Notes under the pieces: model-generated
Database searches by the model: none
The model's input: only the letters and a program-made list of their open reading frames with translations
Told to the model about the DNA's origin: nothing
NCBI GenBank assembly: GCA_002753515.1
Contig: PEAK01000013.1
Coordinates: 1-64,000 of the forward strand
Length of the DNA stretch: 64,000 nt
Reading direction: 5' to 3'
Source of the DNA: Magnetococcales bacterium
GTDB lineage: Bacteria; Pseudomonadota; Magnetococcia; Magnetococcales; UBA8363
Program-made: the position numbers and the translations under genes
In this document: piece by piece, positions 53,498 through 62,591 of the stretch
How positions within the stretch are numbered: the first letter of the stretch is position 1
Layout: every line of letters begins with the position of its first letter

Positions 53498-53599
53498 GGG
53501 AATATATTATCCGATACGCTAACTTTAGACAAGAAAATTGCACTCATGTGTCAGCAGCAAATTAATTGTCCGGTTAGTACAACCAAAGCAGATTCTTGT

Positions 53600-54760
53600 T
53601 CACGGGTTGGCCATGTTGAAATATCCTGGCAAGCTATCGATGAAATATTGAGTAAATTTTTCTTTAACCTCATCACGAACATGCCATTGGTCGTAGTAAT
53701 CGTCCGGCCCGGGGAAAATGTCGGGGTTGGAATCGTAAAACCCGGCCCCGTTATCCTCCAACCATTGTTTCAAATCTTTCGTATAGGCTGCAAGGGCTTT
53801 GGGTTGCTGGATGGTTCCATCCCCGCCGGGTCTGGGTTTCACCATGAAAAAAACCAGATTGAGATGGTGTTGGCGATTGAGGCGTATCATTTCCGGCAGC
53901 AAGGAGTTGGGCAGACGGGCATAAAAGTTAAAAGGCGCATCGGACATTTGCACCGCTCGCGTACCACTCTCGCTGTTCATCGGGCGCAACTCACTGGGTT
54001 TGAACAGACGGTAGCGCAAATCCTCCTTGAAATGCCGACGCGCTTCCAGAAATCTCCGGGACTGCTGCGGTGATTCTTTTTCGCCAATCATGCGGGCCAA
54101 CACAGCCTTTCCATAGCCGGGTAGAATGGGGACAAATGCCCAGGAATCCAAGAGCCAGCTCATGTCGGAATGCTTCAGTTGAATAGGGTAAATTTGCATC
54201 AATATGTGCTCTATGGCATCTTTAAAGTCGCGATGCTGGGCCAGAACCCGTTCCAACTCCTCCTCTCTCCCCCGGGAAGCGCTCAATAGATTCTTGATGT
54301 CGTCGGGTTGACTCACCGCACGGTAGGGAGAAGTCAAGTCGTCCTCACGGAAAAAAATAAACACGCGGCGTGGACGTATTCCAGAAGGGATGACATCGTT
54401 TTTCAACCAAAGATACCAATGCGGGGTAAATACCCCTCCCATGGTAAACGACAAACTTTTCGCACCCCCCAGGCGTTGCGACAGGGCTCCGTGGTCGATA
54501 CGGCTGGCAAGCATGGAATTGCCCAGGAATAAATAATCGGGGGAAACCTCGCGAATGGCTTTTGAGCGCGATTCATCAAAAGGGGGATGAATGGCATCTC
54601 GACCAATCAACGCCGGGATGACCAACAGTCCAACCGCCAGGATACCCAGTTTCCACCAGTCAAGCAGTGTCACGTCAGGGTGTTTTCGTGCCCCCGGCGT
54701 CTCCTTGGAATGATTGGACACCTTGGAGGTGATGGATTGAGGAGGGGATGGCGGAATCAT
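53600..54760 (-). CDS. SGNH-like (AlgJ/AlgX-type) membrane-anchored protein, MBOAT partner
   Basis: N-terminal TM; DYLFLGNSMLASRID block-I-like serine; C-terminal YYDQWHV (DxxH); 5 bp from an MBOAT gene. Confidence 0.7.
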   Translation of the reverse strand: MIPPSPPQSITSKVSNHSKETPGARKHPDVTLLDWWKLGILAVGLLVIPALIGRDAIHPPFDESRSKAIREVSPDYLFLGNSMLASRIDHGALSQRLGGAKSLSFTMGGVFTPHWYLWLKNDVIPSGIRPRRVFIFFREDDLTSPYRAVSQPDDIKNLLSASRGREEELERVLAQHRDFKDAIEHILMQIYPIQLKHSDMSWLLDSWAFVPILPGYGKAVLARMIGEKESPQQSRRFLEARRHFKEDLRYRLFKPSELRPMNSESGTRAVQMSDAPFNFYARLPNSLLPEMIRLNRQHHLNLVFFMVKPRPGGDGTIQQPKALAAYTKDLKQWLEDNGAGFYDSNPDIFPGPDDYYDQWHVRDEVKEKFTQYFIDSLPGYFNMANP

Positions 54761-54765
54761 GGCGA

Positions 54766-56184
54766 TTAAAATTGAAAGTAGATAAAGTCAACCGTCACAT
54801 GACTCCTGAGCAGGAGTGTGGCGGTGAAAAGCAGGACTGCATTGACAATTTTCAATAATTGGCGACGCTCATCATCGAAACAGGGAACAATCTTTTGGGC
54901 GAAAAAAGGGTGAAGCCACAGGGGGAGACCATAGGTTGCAACTTTTACAAAAAGAAACAGGGCATACTGCCGCTCCTGAAAGGAATCGTTTAGGGGGGAC
55001 AAAGAGAATAGCTGAATCAGATGGGAAACATCGGTTTCACGGAAAATCAAGAAGCCAATCATGCTGAAAAGGAACATGAGAAGCTGTTTGAGTACATGTG
55101 GCATGTGCCAGGGCCATGCAACCCGGGAGCAAAGGGTACTCGCCAGACGGTGACCGATGATGAGCAGACCTTGGTAGAGCCCCCATAAAATATAATTCCA
55201 ACTGGCTCCATGCCAAAGACCGCATAGAAAAAAAGTAACCATGACATTGAAAAAATAACGCTGTGGGCTGCGCAAAGATCCACCCAGGGGGATGTAAAGG
55301 TAATCACGGATCCATTGTGACAGTGAGATGTGCCAGCGTTTCCAAAAGTCTGGAGGGGAATGGGCCAGATAGGGATGGTTGAAGTTGATGGTCAATTCAA
55401 AACCCAGAAGGCGGGCAGTACCCCGAGCGATATCGGTATAGCCGGAAAAATCGGCATAGATTTGGATGGTGAACGCGAAAACACCGACCCAGAGTACAAC
55501 GAAAGGGGGCGATTGCAGTTGGAATATGTTGTGGACGATGGGGGCGATATTGTCGGCAATCACCAATTTCTTGAAAAATCCCCATGTCATCAAGAACAGC
55601 CCCTCCTGAATTTGCCTTGGCGAGAAACGGCGTCGGCTTTCCAGTTGAGTCAACAATGTTTGGGCACGTTCGATGGGACCAGCCACCATTTGCGGAAAGA
55701 AAGAAGTATATAGAGCGAAATGGAGCGGATTTCGGCAACTGACGATACGACCACGGTAAACATCAATGGTATAGCTTATGGACTGAAAGGTATAAAATGA
55801 TATACCAACCGGCAGGGTGACCATGATAGCGTATTGTATCGTGGGAAGATCGAATACATTGAGTAACCAATTAATATTCTGGGTGAAGAACCCAAAATAT
55901 TTAAAGACACACAGCAGCCCGAGATTGAACGAAAGACTGACGAACAGTATGGCCCGTTTCCAATGATTGTAGCGGGTAATGGCCAATCCCGCCAAAAAAT
56001 CAGTGCCCGTGGATGCCAGAAGGAGAATCAAAAACCAAGGATGGACATAGCCATAGAATATATAACCCGCCAGCAAAAGAAATATTTTTTGTCCATTATT
56101 TGGAAGTTGCCAATAAACCAGGAATACAATGATCAGGAAAATCAGAAAATCGATGCTGTGAAAAATCATAAATGCATCTTTCAA
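54766..56184 (-). CDS. MBOAT-family O-acyltransferase (AlgI/DltB-like)
   Basis: VGISFYTFQSISYTIDVYRG, SFFPQMVAGPIERA, FWKRWHISLSQWIRDYLYIPLGGS, FFLCGLWHGASWNYILWGLYQG. Confidence 0.95.
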   Translation of the reverse strand: MKDAFMIFHSIDFLIFLIIVFLVYWQLPNNGQKIFLLLAGYIFYGYVHPWFLILLLASTGTDFLAGLAITRYNHWKRAILFVSLSFNLGLLCVFKYFGFFTQNINWLLNVFDLPTIQYAIMVTLPVGISFYTFQSISYTIDVYRGRIVSCRNPLHFALYTSFFPQMVAGPIERAQTLLTQLESRRRFSPRQIQEGLFLMTWGFFKKLVIADNIAPIVHNIFQLQSPPFVVLWVGVFAFTIQIYADFSGYTDIARGTARLLGFELTINFNHPYLAHSPPDFWKRWHISLSQWIRDYLYIPLGGSLRSPQRYFFNVMVTFFLCGLWHGASWNYILWGLYQGLLIIGHRLASTLCSRVAWPWHMPHVLKQLLMFLFSMIGFLIFRETDVSHLIQLFSLSPLNDSFQERQYALFLFVKVATYGLPLWLHPFFAQKIVPCFDDERRQLLKIVNAVLLFTATLLLRSHVTVDFIYFQF

Positions 56185-56203
56185 AAATGCAAGGGGCGGG
56201 CAA

Positions 56204-56866
56204 TCACTCGGTGGGCACTTGCAAGATGACGTACTGATTCATCCCCAGTTGAAAGGTCCGCTGGGCAATAATCCTGAAACCTGCATTCTGGGCGTGGAAT
56301 GCAATACCTTCACGGGTAAAGTAACATTTATGGTCCAGAATGGTGCGAGCATCAAATACGTGCAGTGCCGTCAATGTCATCAATACCGGAAACGCCAGCG
56401 GGGTAGGTGTCGTTACCACCGCCAAACCGCCAGGAACCAAACAATCGTACAGCAAACGAAAATGGTGGGCGGGATCGGCGAGATGCTCTACCACGGCCAG
56501 GGAAAAAACAAAATCCCAACGGGACTCGGGTTGCCATAAACCCAAATCAGCCTCGAACAATTCAATTCCCGTGACCGGTTCGGCAGACACCCGCAAATCC
56601 ATTCCAGAAAAATGCCCCTGTGCCAACAAACGGGACAAAAATTTCAGGTTGGCCCCGCCATATCCACACCCCAACTCCAAAACCCGGACATGATTGTTGT
56701 CTCGAAACATGGCCCGCAATGGGGCAATGACCCTGGCGAGTCGCTGGCTCACCGCCCAACGTTCCAGGAAAGTGAGGCTGAACCCCTCACTATAAACCCT
56801 CTCTTTGTCAACGTTCAGATTCCATCCCCATGTTGGTGGTCCTTCGCTTGCCAACAGTACCTTCAT
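56204..56866 (-). CDS. Class I SAM-dependent methyltransferase
   Basis: VRVLELGCGYGGANLKFLSRLL, FSLAVVEHLADPAHHFRLLYDCLVPGGLAVVTTPTP. Confidence 0.85.
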   Translation of the reverse strand: MKVLLASEGPPTWGWNLNVDKERVYSEGFSLTFLERWAVSQRLARVIAPLRAMFRDNNHVRVLELGCGYGGANLKFLSRLLAQGHFSGMDLRVSAEPVTGIELFEADLGLWQPESRWDFVFSLAVVEHLADPAHHFRLLYDCLVPGGLAVVTTPTPLAFPVLMTLTALHVFDARTILDHKCYFTREGIAFHAQNAGFRIIAQRTFQLGMNQYVILQVPTE

Positions 56867-56912
56867 AAACTCTCATTGTGATCCCCCGCATTGCCCGGGA
56901 TCCAAAGCAACT

Positions 56913-58112
56913 TCACACCTGTTGCAACGCTTGGTTGATATCGTCCAGAATGTCTTCCACATCCTCCAAACCAATGGAAAACCGTACCAACCCATCGGTT
57001 ACACCCGCCTGAATCCGGTCCTGGGGTGCCAGCTTCCCATGCGTTGTCGTAGCGGGATGGGTGACCAACGTGCGCGTATCCCCCAGATTAGCCGTGATGG
57101 TGGCCAGTCTCAACCCATCAATCAAGCGATAGGCCTGCTCCCGTGTTTCCAGTTCCAAACACAAAATACCACCGAAACGACGCATTTGCCTTTGCGCCAG
57201 CTCATGTTGGGGATGAGAAGACAAACCTGGATAACGCACCCTCCCCGTCAATAGCGGGTGAAGGGCGAGGGCGTGCGCCACTTTTTCCGCGTTGTCACAA
57301 TGCTTTTCCATCCGTAGCGACAAGGTTTCCAAACCTTTGCACAGCACCCAGGCATTAAACGGCGATAGAGAGGGGCCGGCGTTGCGCAAGAAAGGAAACA
57401 CTTGTTTCATCAACAATTCCCGCTGGCCGACGATGGCCCCACCCAGGACCCGTCCCTGTCCATCCAAATATTTGGTAGCGGAATGCACGGTCATATGTGC
57501 CCCCAAGGCCAAAGGCAATTGCAGACAGGGGGTACAAAACACATTGTCCAACACCAACAAGATCCCGTGCTCATTTGCCAACTGCGCCAGGGCGGCGATG
57601 TCCACCAACTCCAATGTCGGGTTGGCCGGAGTTTCGGCAAAAAACAGGCGCGTTTCCTTGCGAATGGCCCTCTTCCAGGCATCCAGATCAGACAACGCAA
57701 CCCGACTGACCCCCACCCCCATCCGCGCCAGGACGCTATTGGCCAAATTGGTGGTTGAACCAAACACCGAGCGGCTGAGAACCAAATGGTCCCCAGCAGA
57801 GAGCAAGGAAAGGAAAACCGTGGCAATTGCCGCCATCCCGGATGCCGTTGCAATCGCTTTCCCCCCACCCTCCAAGGCAGCCATTTTTTCCTCGAAAGCG
57901 GCCACGGTGGGATTGGTGAAGCGGCTGTAGATATTGCCCCCTTCTTCCTCAGCGAATACCGCACGCGCTTGATCGGCACTCTCGAATATGTAGCTGGAGG
58001 TCAAGAAAAGTGCCAAACTGTTTTCCCTCTGCTCCGACCGCCATACCCCGGAATGCAAGGCGCGGGTAGCGGGACCCCAATGGCGATTATCTGTTGTGTC
58101 AGTTTTTTTCAT
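56913..58112 (-). CDS. metZ: O-succinylhomoserine sulfhydrylase
   Basis: TRALHSGVWRSEQRENSLALFLTSSYIFESADQA, YSRFTNPTVAAFEEKMAALEGG, HSATKYLDGQGRVLGGAIVG. Confidence 0.93.
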   Translation of the reverse strand: MKKTDTTDNRHWGPATRALHSGVWRSEQRENSLALFLTSSYIFESADQARAVFAEEEGGNIYSRFTNPTVAAFEEKMAALEGGGKAIATASGMAAIATVFLSLLSAGDHLVLSRSVFGSTTNLANSVLARMGVGVSRVALSDLDAWKRAIRKETRLFFAETPANPTLELVDIAALAQLANEHGILLVLDNVFCTPCLQLPLALGAHMTVHSATKYLDGQGRVLGGAIVGQRELLMKQVFPFLRNAGPSLSPFNAWVLCKGLETLSLRMEKHCDNAEKVAHALALHPLLTGRVRYPGLSSHPQHELAQRQMRRFGGILCLELETREQAYRLIDGLRLATITANLGDTRTLVTHPATTTHGKLAPQDRIQAGVTDGLVRFSIGLEDVEDILDDINQALQQV

Positions 58113-58177
58113 TATATTTCAATTCTGTAGGGTTCTAACCATTCATGGCACCAACAAACGATGTCAAACGGGAGCAG

Positions 58178-58513
58178 TTAGTGCGGACGGTTGATTGGAA
58201 GATACCGGCCCTCACAAAAATCACGGAAGTAACCTGCCATTTTTGCGTTTTCCACCGGTTTCAAAGAGTTGTCAAGGCAAAGATTTCTTTCCGCCACATA
58301 GGCCTCGCTATCGCTATCATGCACCAAAACCTGATACCATGGTCGGTCTTTAGGTGGCCGATTGCGTGGCATCCGTTCGTAGCAGGCGTCATCCCTCTGA
58401 TACATGGGATCAACATCGACGATCACACCCCGATAATCGAACAGGTTGTGGCGAATGACCTGCCCCACGGTGAATTTGGCATCCCCTTGTTTCATCTGCT
58501 TCTCATAAACCAA
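58178..58513 (-). CDS. hspQ: Heat shock protein HspQ / YccV-like
   Basis: FTVGQVIRHNLFDYRGVIVDVDPMYQ, DRPWYQVLVHDSDSEAYVAERNL. Confidence 0.92.
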   Translation of the reverse strand: MVYEKQMKQGDAKFTVGQVIRHNLFDYRGVIVDVDPMYQRDDACYERMPRNRPPKDRPWYQVLVHDSDSEAYVAERNLCLDNSLKPVENAKMAGYFRDFCEGRYLPINRPH

Positions 58514-58522
58514 TTTTAAGGA

Positions 58523-58666
58523 TCAAGAGGGTTTCCCACCCTGGCCGGTCTGCAATGCGGCAAGGGATGGCGTACCATTCTCCTGGAATTTCGCTACCCG
58601 GTCAACAAGATCCTTGCTGATTACACTTTCAAGATTTTTTTGCCGAAACCATTGTTGCAAATGCAC
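58523..58666 (-). CDS. Unannotated small ORF or gene remnant (47 aa)
   Basis: Minus-strand translation VHLQQWFRQKNLESVISKDLVDRVAKFQENGTPSLAALQTGQGGKPS*; overlaps the radical SAM 3' end. Confidence 0.3.
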   Translation of the reverse strand: MHLQQWFRQKNLESVISKDLVDRVAKFQENGTPSLAALQTGQGGKPS

Positions 58667-60236
58667 GAATAAGATTCATGGGAAGAATTTTCGAAACATT
58701 CGTCATTGAGCCATGTTTTGAAATCGAAAGAATTTTTATATAAATCATAATTGCGTGACCTGTTCTCTGTATCGATTTGTTTTGAGACAAATAGATAAGC
58801 CTGATGTATGTTATTGGCTCAAACAGTAGAGAGGAAACAACCCTCAATATTTTCAAAGCCCAGTGAGAAATTATAGAAAATTCTTGCTTATTATGGTCAT
58901 GGACGAGGATCTTCATCAATAAAACTGGAACAAATGGGGCAATACGGATTATCCTGTTCAAGGTTGTATCATCCAACACCTTGTAATCTTTTCGTAAAGA
59001 CTCGGACGCATCGGATATCAGACCGTCTTTGACAGCTTGTATATAGATTTCAGTTCCACGGTAAAAATTGAGGGAAAAGAAGTCAACAAAGAATGGTTTC
59101 GGGAGTTGCATGAGGAGGTAGACTGTTTCCCATCGGTCCTCATCGGTCTCATAAGGGTTGTCCATTATAATATCGTAACAAGCAGCAACTCCAGAGTGAT
59201 GGATAATGCTGGAAGCCTTAAGAAAATGCTTACTCAAAGATTTTCTTTTATACACATCTTTGACGATGCGGTCGCTCCCGGACTGCAATCCGATCAAAAC
59301 CCAAGAAAGACCAGCAGTCTTTAGAACAGATATCTTTTCTTCTGTAATATAAGTTGGAATACTCCGAATTATGAACGGCTTGCCAACCAAGTCTTTATAT
59401 AGGTCGGAAAGATGGATAATTTCCTTTATATTGGCTGCCAGAAAACAATCATCCGCAAAATTGATCGTTTCAATTTCAGGGTAATCCCGGATAGCCACGG
59501 ACAGCTCTCTGATAACACTATCGACACTCCTTCGTCTAATTTTCGTTGTCCCATACAATCCGGAAATAAAATTATTACAGCAGTATGTACATTGGTATGG
59601 GCATCCTCGTGATGATAGAACTGCGTAATGTGTTCCAAGGTGACGGTGAAATTGATTAAATATCGTTTTTGTCAAAGATGAGATGATGCCGTCATAAAAT
59701 ATATAGCTGTTCACCGGAATATGCTCGTAAGCGGGCAGTGAGTCCAGATCTTGAATAAGAGGGTACAAAGGGTTTCTAATAATATTCTTTTCCTTATCAC
59801 GATAAATTAAATTATTGATATGCTGCGTTGGCAGATTGCCCTCAATGGCAGCAGCCAAATCGACGATTGCGTATTCACCCTCACCAATGCACACATATTC
59901 AGCACCAGAATCAAGACATTCCTCAGGTGCAAGCGTTGGGTGGATACCACCCATGATAATCGGAATTCTGGGAAAGTGGGCCGTTAGCCATTGGCAAACA
60001 TCCCTGGCCTGAAGAAATTCATGGGACATCAGACCAATCCCTATAAGATCAGGCGAGAATTTTTCAATGAATTGTTTTAAAATATTGCCGTTGCCATGTG
60101 TGACGTCACAATGCGCAAGAAACAAAATAGATGAATTGTGACCATTACTGCGTAAAAAATAATGAATAGACTTTAGACCAATGACATCAGGATCATTCTG
60201 AAACGACAATAATAGTATATTAATTCCCATTACCAT
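58629..60236 (-). CDS. B12-binding domain radical SAM protein
   Basis: N-terminal cobalamin-binding-like fold (IPIIMGGIHPTLAPEECLDSGAEYVCIGEGE), CPYQCTYCCNNF radical SAM motif. Confidence 0.92.
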   Translation of the reverse strand: MVMGINILLLSFQNDPDVIGLKSIHYFLRSNGHNSSILFLAHCDVTHGNGNILKQFIEKFSPDLIGIGLMSHEFLQARDVCQWLTAHFPRIPIIMGGIHPTLAPEECLDSGAEYVCIGEGEYAIVDLAAAIEGNLPTQHINNLIYRDKEKNIIRNPLYPLIQDLDSLPAYEHIPVNSYIFYDGIISSLTKTIFNQFHRHLGTHYAVLSSRGCPYQCTYCCNNFISGLYGTTKIRRRSVDSVIRELSVAIRDYPEIETINFADDCFLAANIKEIIHLSDLYKDLVGKPFIIRSIPTYITEEKISVLKTAGLSWVLIGLQSGSDRIVKDVYKRKSLSKHFLKASSIIHHSGVAACYDIIMDNPYETDEDRWETVYLLMQLPKPFFVDFFSLNFYRGTEIYIQAVKDGLISDASESLRKDYKVLDDTTLNRIIRIAPFVPVLLMKILVHDHNKQEFSIISHWALKILRVVSSLLFEPITYIRLIYLSQNKSIQRTGHAIMIYIKILSISKHGSMTNVSKILPMNLIRAFATMVSAKKS

Positions 60237-60278
60237 GGTTCCTCATAAAATATTCTGCTTAATATGAACAGGCCGGTA

Positions 60279-60731
60279 TTAAAGAAAAGGTCCAACCGTC
60301 GCAAGGATGGAAACGATAACACCCAACACAAGGTTGACGGACACCATGTTCTTGACCTTTTTCATATAGAGCCCCGCTTCCGGGAACAATTCCTCCCTGG
60401 CCATCTTTTTCATTTTGGAAAATATTGAAAAATAAGTATAAATAAATATGGCAATCATGATCCAGCCCAGAGTGTGCATCACAATGACATGCAACCCTGC
60501 CTGATGGAAACCTCCCATTTCATGAAATACCATCCAATAACCGGTTGCCGGTTGAAGAATGACGATCACCCAGACCCATGAAAAAAATTTTTTCAGGATG
60601 CCAGTCCACAAGGAAATCCTGTCCGGAAGGGGCAGGTGTTCAAAAACCGGACGCAAAATCCAGTAGGCGAAAAACATCCCCCCAACCCAGACAATGGCCA
60701 GGACCACATGGATGGATAATGGTGTTATCAT
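60279..60731 (-). CDS. CopD-like 4-TM membrane protein
   Basis: MITPLSIHVVLAIVWVGGMFFAYWILRPVFEHL...HTLGWIMIAIFIYTYFSIFSKM...VSVNLVLGVIVSILATVGPFL; the longer track ORF upstream of 60731 is antisense to cysM. Confidence 0.7.
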   Translation of the reverse strand: MITPLSIHVVLAIVWVGGMFFAYWILRPVFEHLPLPDRISLWTGILKKFFSWVWVIVILQPATGYWMVFHEMGGFHQAGLHVIVMHTLGWIMIAIFIYTYFSIFSKMKKMAREELFPEAGLYMKKVKNMVSVNLVLGVIVSILATVGPFL

Positions 60732-60824
60732 TGTAACCACCCCCGGTTTGGTATACCCTATGTGCAGTGTAACCTTTTCCCCCACAGTTTGAAAGCCAAC
60801 AGTTTTTTCAGTGGAGACAGGCGC

Positions 60825-61709
60825 GTGACGACCTTGGAATCCTGCGTGGGCAACACCCCCATGGTGGCCTTGACCCACCTGACCCCTTCCAAAGACATTC
60901 AAATTTTTGCCAAATTGGAAGGCAACAATCCTGGCGGCTCGGTCAAAGATCGCGCCGCCCTGGGTATGTTTACCGGTGCGGAACAACGCGGAGAAATCCG
61001 TCCCGGGATGCGGATCATCGAACCAACCAGTGGCAATACCGGTATCGCCCTGGCGATGATCGCCACCATACGGGGTTATCCCATCACCCTGGTGATGCCG
61101 GAGAACATGACCATCGAACGACGCGCCGTCATGGCGGCCTATGGCGCCCACCTGGAACTGACTGCGGAATCCAAGGGAATGGAAGGAACCATTGATCGTG
61201 CCCGGGACATGGTCGCTGCCGGTGAGGGAACCATGTTCGACCAATTTTCCAACCCGGATAATTGGCGCGCCCACATGCAAACCACCGGCCCGGAAATATG
61301 GCGCGACACCCGGGGACGTGTCACCCATTTCGTCTCCGCCATGGGAACCACTGGGACCATCATGGGGGTATCCACAGCCCTGAAACAATACAATCCCAAA
61401 GTCCAAATCATCGGTGTCCACCCCGATGAACAATCCAAAATTCCAGGCATCCGCCGTTGGCCGCAAGCCTACCTGCCCAAAATTTATGACCCCGGTAAAG
61501 TCGACCAGGTCCTGGACGTCAGCAGCCAGGATGCACGCGAAATGACCCACTGGCTGGCAAAAAAAGAGGGGCTGTTCGTGGGACATTCCGCCGGGGGCGC
61601 CGTAGCCTCCGCCGTTGCACTGGCCAAAACATTGAAAGAACCGGCATGCATCGTGGTCATTTTGCCTGATCGTGGTGATCGCTACCTTTCCACCAACCTG
61701 TTCAGCTAA
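60825..61709 (+). CDS. cysM: Cysteine synthase B
   Basis: ESCVGNTPMVALTHL, FAKLEGNNPGGSVKDRAALGM, EPTSGNTGIALAMIATIRGYPITLVMPENMTIERR. Confidence 0.93.
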   Translation: MTTLESCVGNTPMVALTHLTPSKDIQIFAKLEGNNPGGSVKDRAALGMFTGAEQRGEIRPGMRIIEPTSGNTGIALAMIATIRGYPITLVMPENMTIERRAVMAAYGAHLELTAESKGMEGTIDRARDMVAAGEGTMFDQFSNPDNWRAHMQTTGPEIWRDTRGRVTHFVSAMGTTGTIMGVSTALKQYNPKVQIIGVHPDEQSKIPGIRRWPQAYLPKIYDPGKVDQVLDVSSQDAREMTHWLAKKEGLFVGHSAGGAVASAVALAKTLKEPACIVVILPDRGDRYLSTNLFS

Positions 61710-61718
61710 GGCTTCCCC

Positions 61719-62591
61719 TTGCTCCGGTATCGTCTGCTCCTGGAGTATGACGGAAGCCATTTCTCAGGCTGGCAACGGCAACCCGATCAGACAACCGTCC
61801 AGGGGGTTCTGGAACAGAAGCTCGTACCCCTGTGTGGACACCCGGTGCTGGTGGTAGGTGCTGGGCGTACCGATGCCGGGGTGCATGCCCTGGGACAAGT
61901 CGCCCATTTCGACACCCCCCTGCCCCGCGACCCCCGGGTCTATGTTCGCGCCTTGAACGCAACCACACCCGAACAATTGACCGTCCTGAAATGCCAGGAA
62001 GTTACCAACGACTTTCATGCCCGCTTCTCGGCCCGATATCGTGAATACCATTACCGCTTGCACCTGCGCCCCACCCCTTCGGCCATCCAGCGCCAGCGGA
62101 CCTGGCATATCGGACGCCCCCTGGATATCGATGCCATGTTGCAGGCTGGACATTCCCTCCTGGGGATCCACGATTTTTCAGCATTCCGGGCCGCCTCCTG
62201 CCAAGCGAAAAGCCCGATCAGAAATTTATATCGCCTGGAAATATGCCGACATAACGACGAGCTAACCATTATTTTCGGTGCCAACGGCTTCTTGCACCAC
62301 CAAGTACGCAACATGGTGGGCAGCCTGCTGCAAACGGGCACGGGACGCTGGTCAGTGCAACAGTTCCAGCAGGTATTCGCAAGCCGCAACCGCAACCTGG
62401 CCGCCGCAACCGCCCCTCCTTGGGGATTGTACCTGACATGCGTGGCCTACGAAGGGGACATCCCGGAACCCGCCAGCGCTTGCGCAAGGGAACCCAACCT
62501 CACATTCCGCGATACTCCAGGGCCAAGCGCCGCAGCAGGTGCAGAGCCGTTTGACTGGATTGCCAACGGATCCGATCTCGACTACCGGTGA
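61719..62591 (+). CDS. truA: tRNA pseudouridine(38-40) synthase
   Basis: LLLEYDGSHFSGWQRQPDQTTVQGVLE, GRTDAGVHALGQVAHFDT, ARYREYHYRL, GFLHHQVRNMVGSLLQTG. Confidence 0.96.
   Translation: MLRYRLLLEYDGSHFSGWQRQPDQTTVQGVLEQKLVPLCGHPVLVVGAGRTDAGVHALGQVAHFDTPLPRDPRVYVRALNATTPEQLTVLKCQEVTNDFHARFSARYREYHYRLHLRPTPSAIQRQRTWHIGRPLDIDAMLQAGHSLLGIHDFSAFRAASCQAKSPIRNLYRLEICRHNDELTIIFGANGFLHHQVRNMVGSLLQTGTGRWSVQQFQQVFASRNRNLAAATAPPWGLYLTCVAYEGDIPEPASACAREPNLTFRDTPGPSAAAGAEPFDWIANGSDLDYR

Noticed and set aside
58113-58177. SAM riboswitch upstream of metZ
   Set aside because: The metZ-hspQ gap is only about 65 nt and I could not recognise SAM-II or SAM-I consensus elements.
60732-61760. N-terminal extension of the 493-aa minus-strand ORF (60279-61760)
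   Set aside because: Antisense to cysM; only the C-terminal 150 aa (60279-60731) resembles a real membrane protein.
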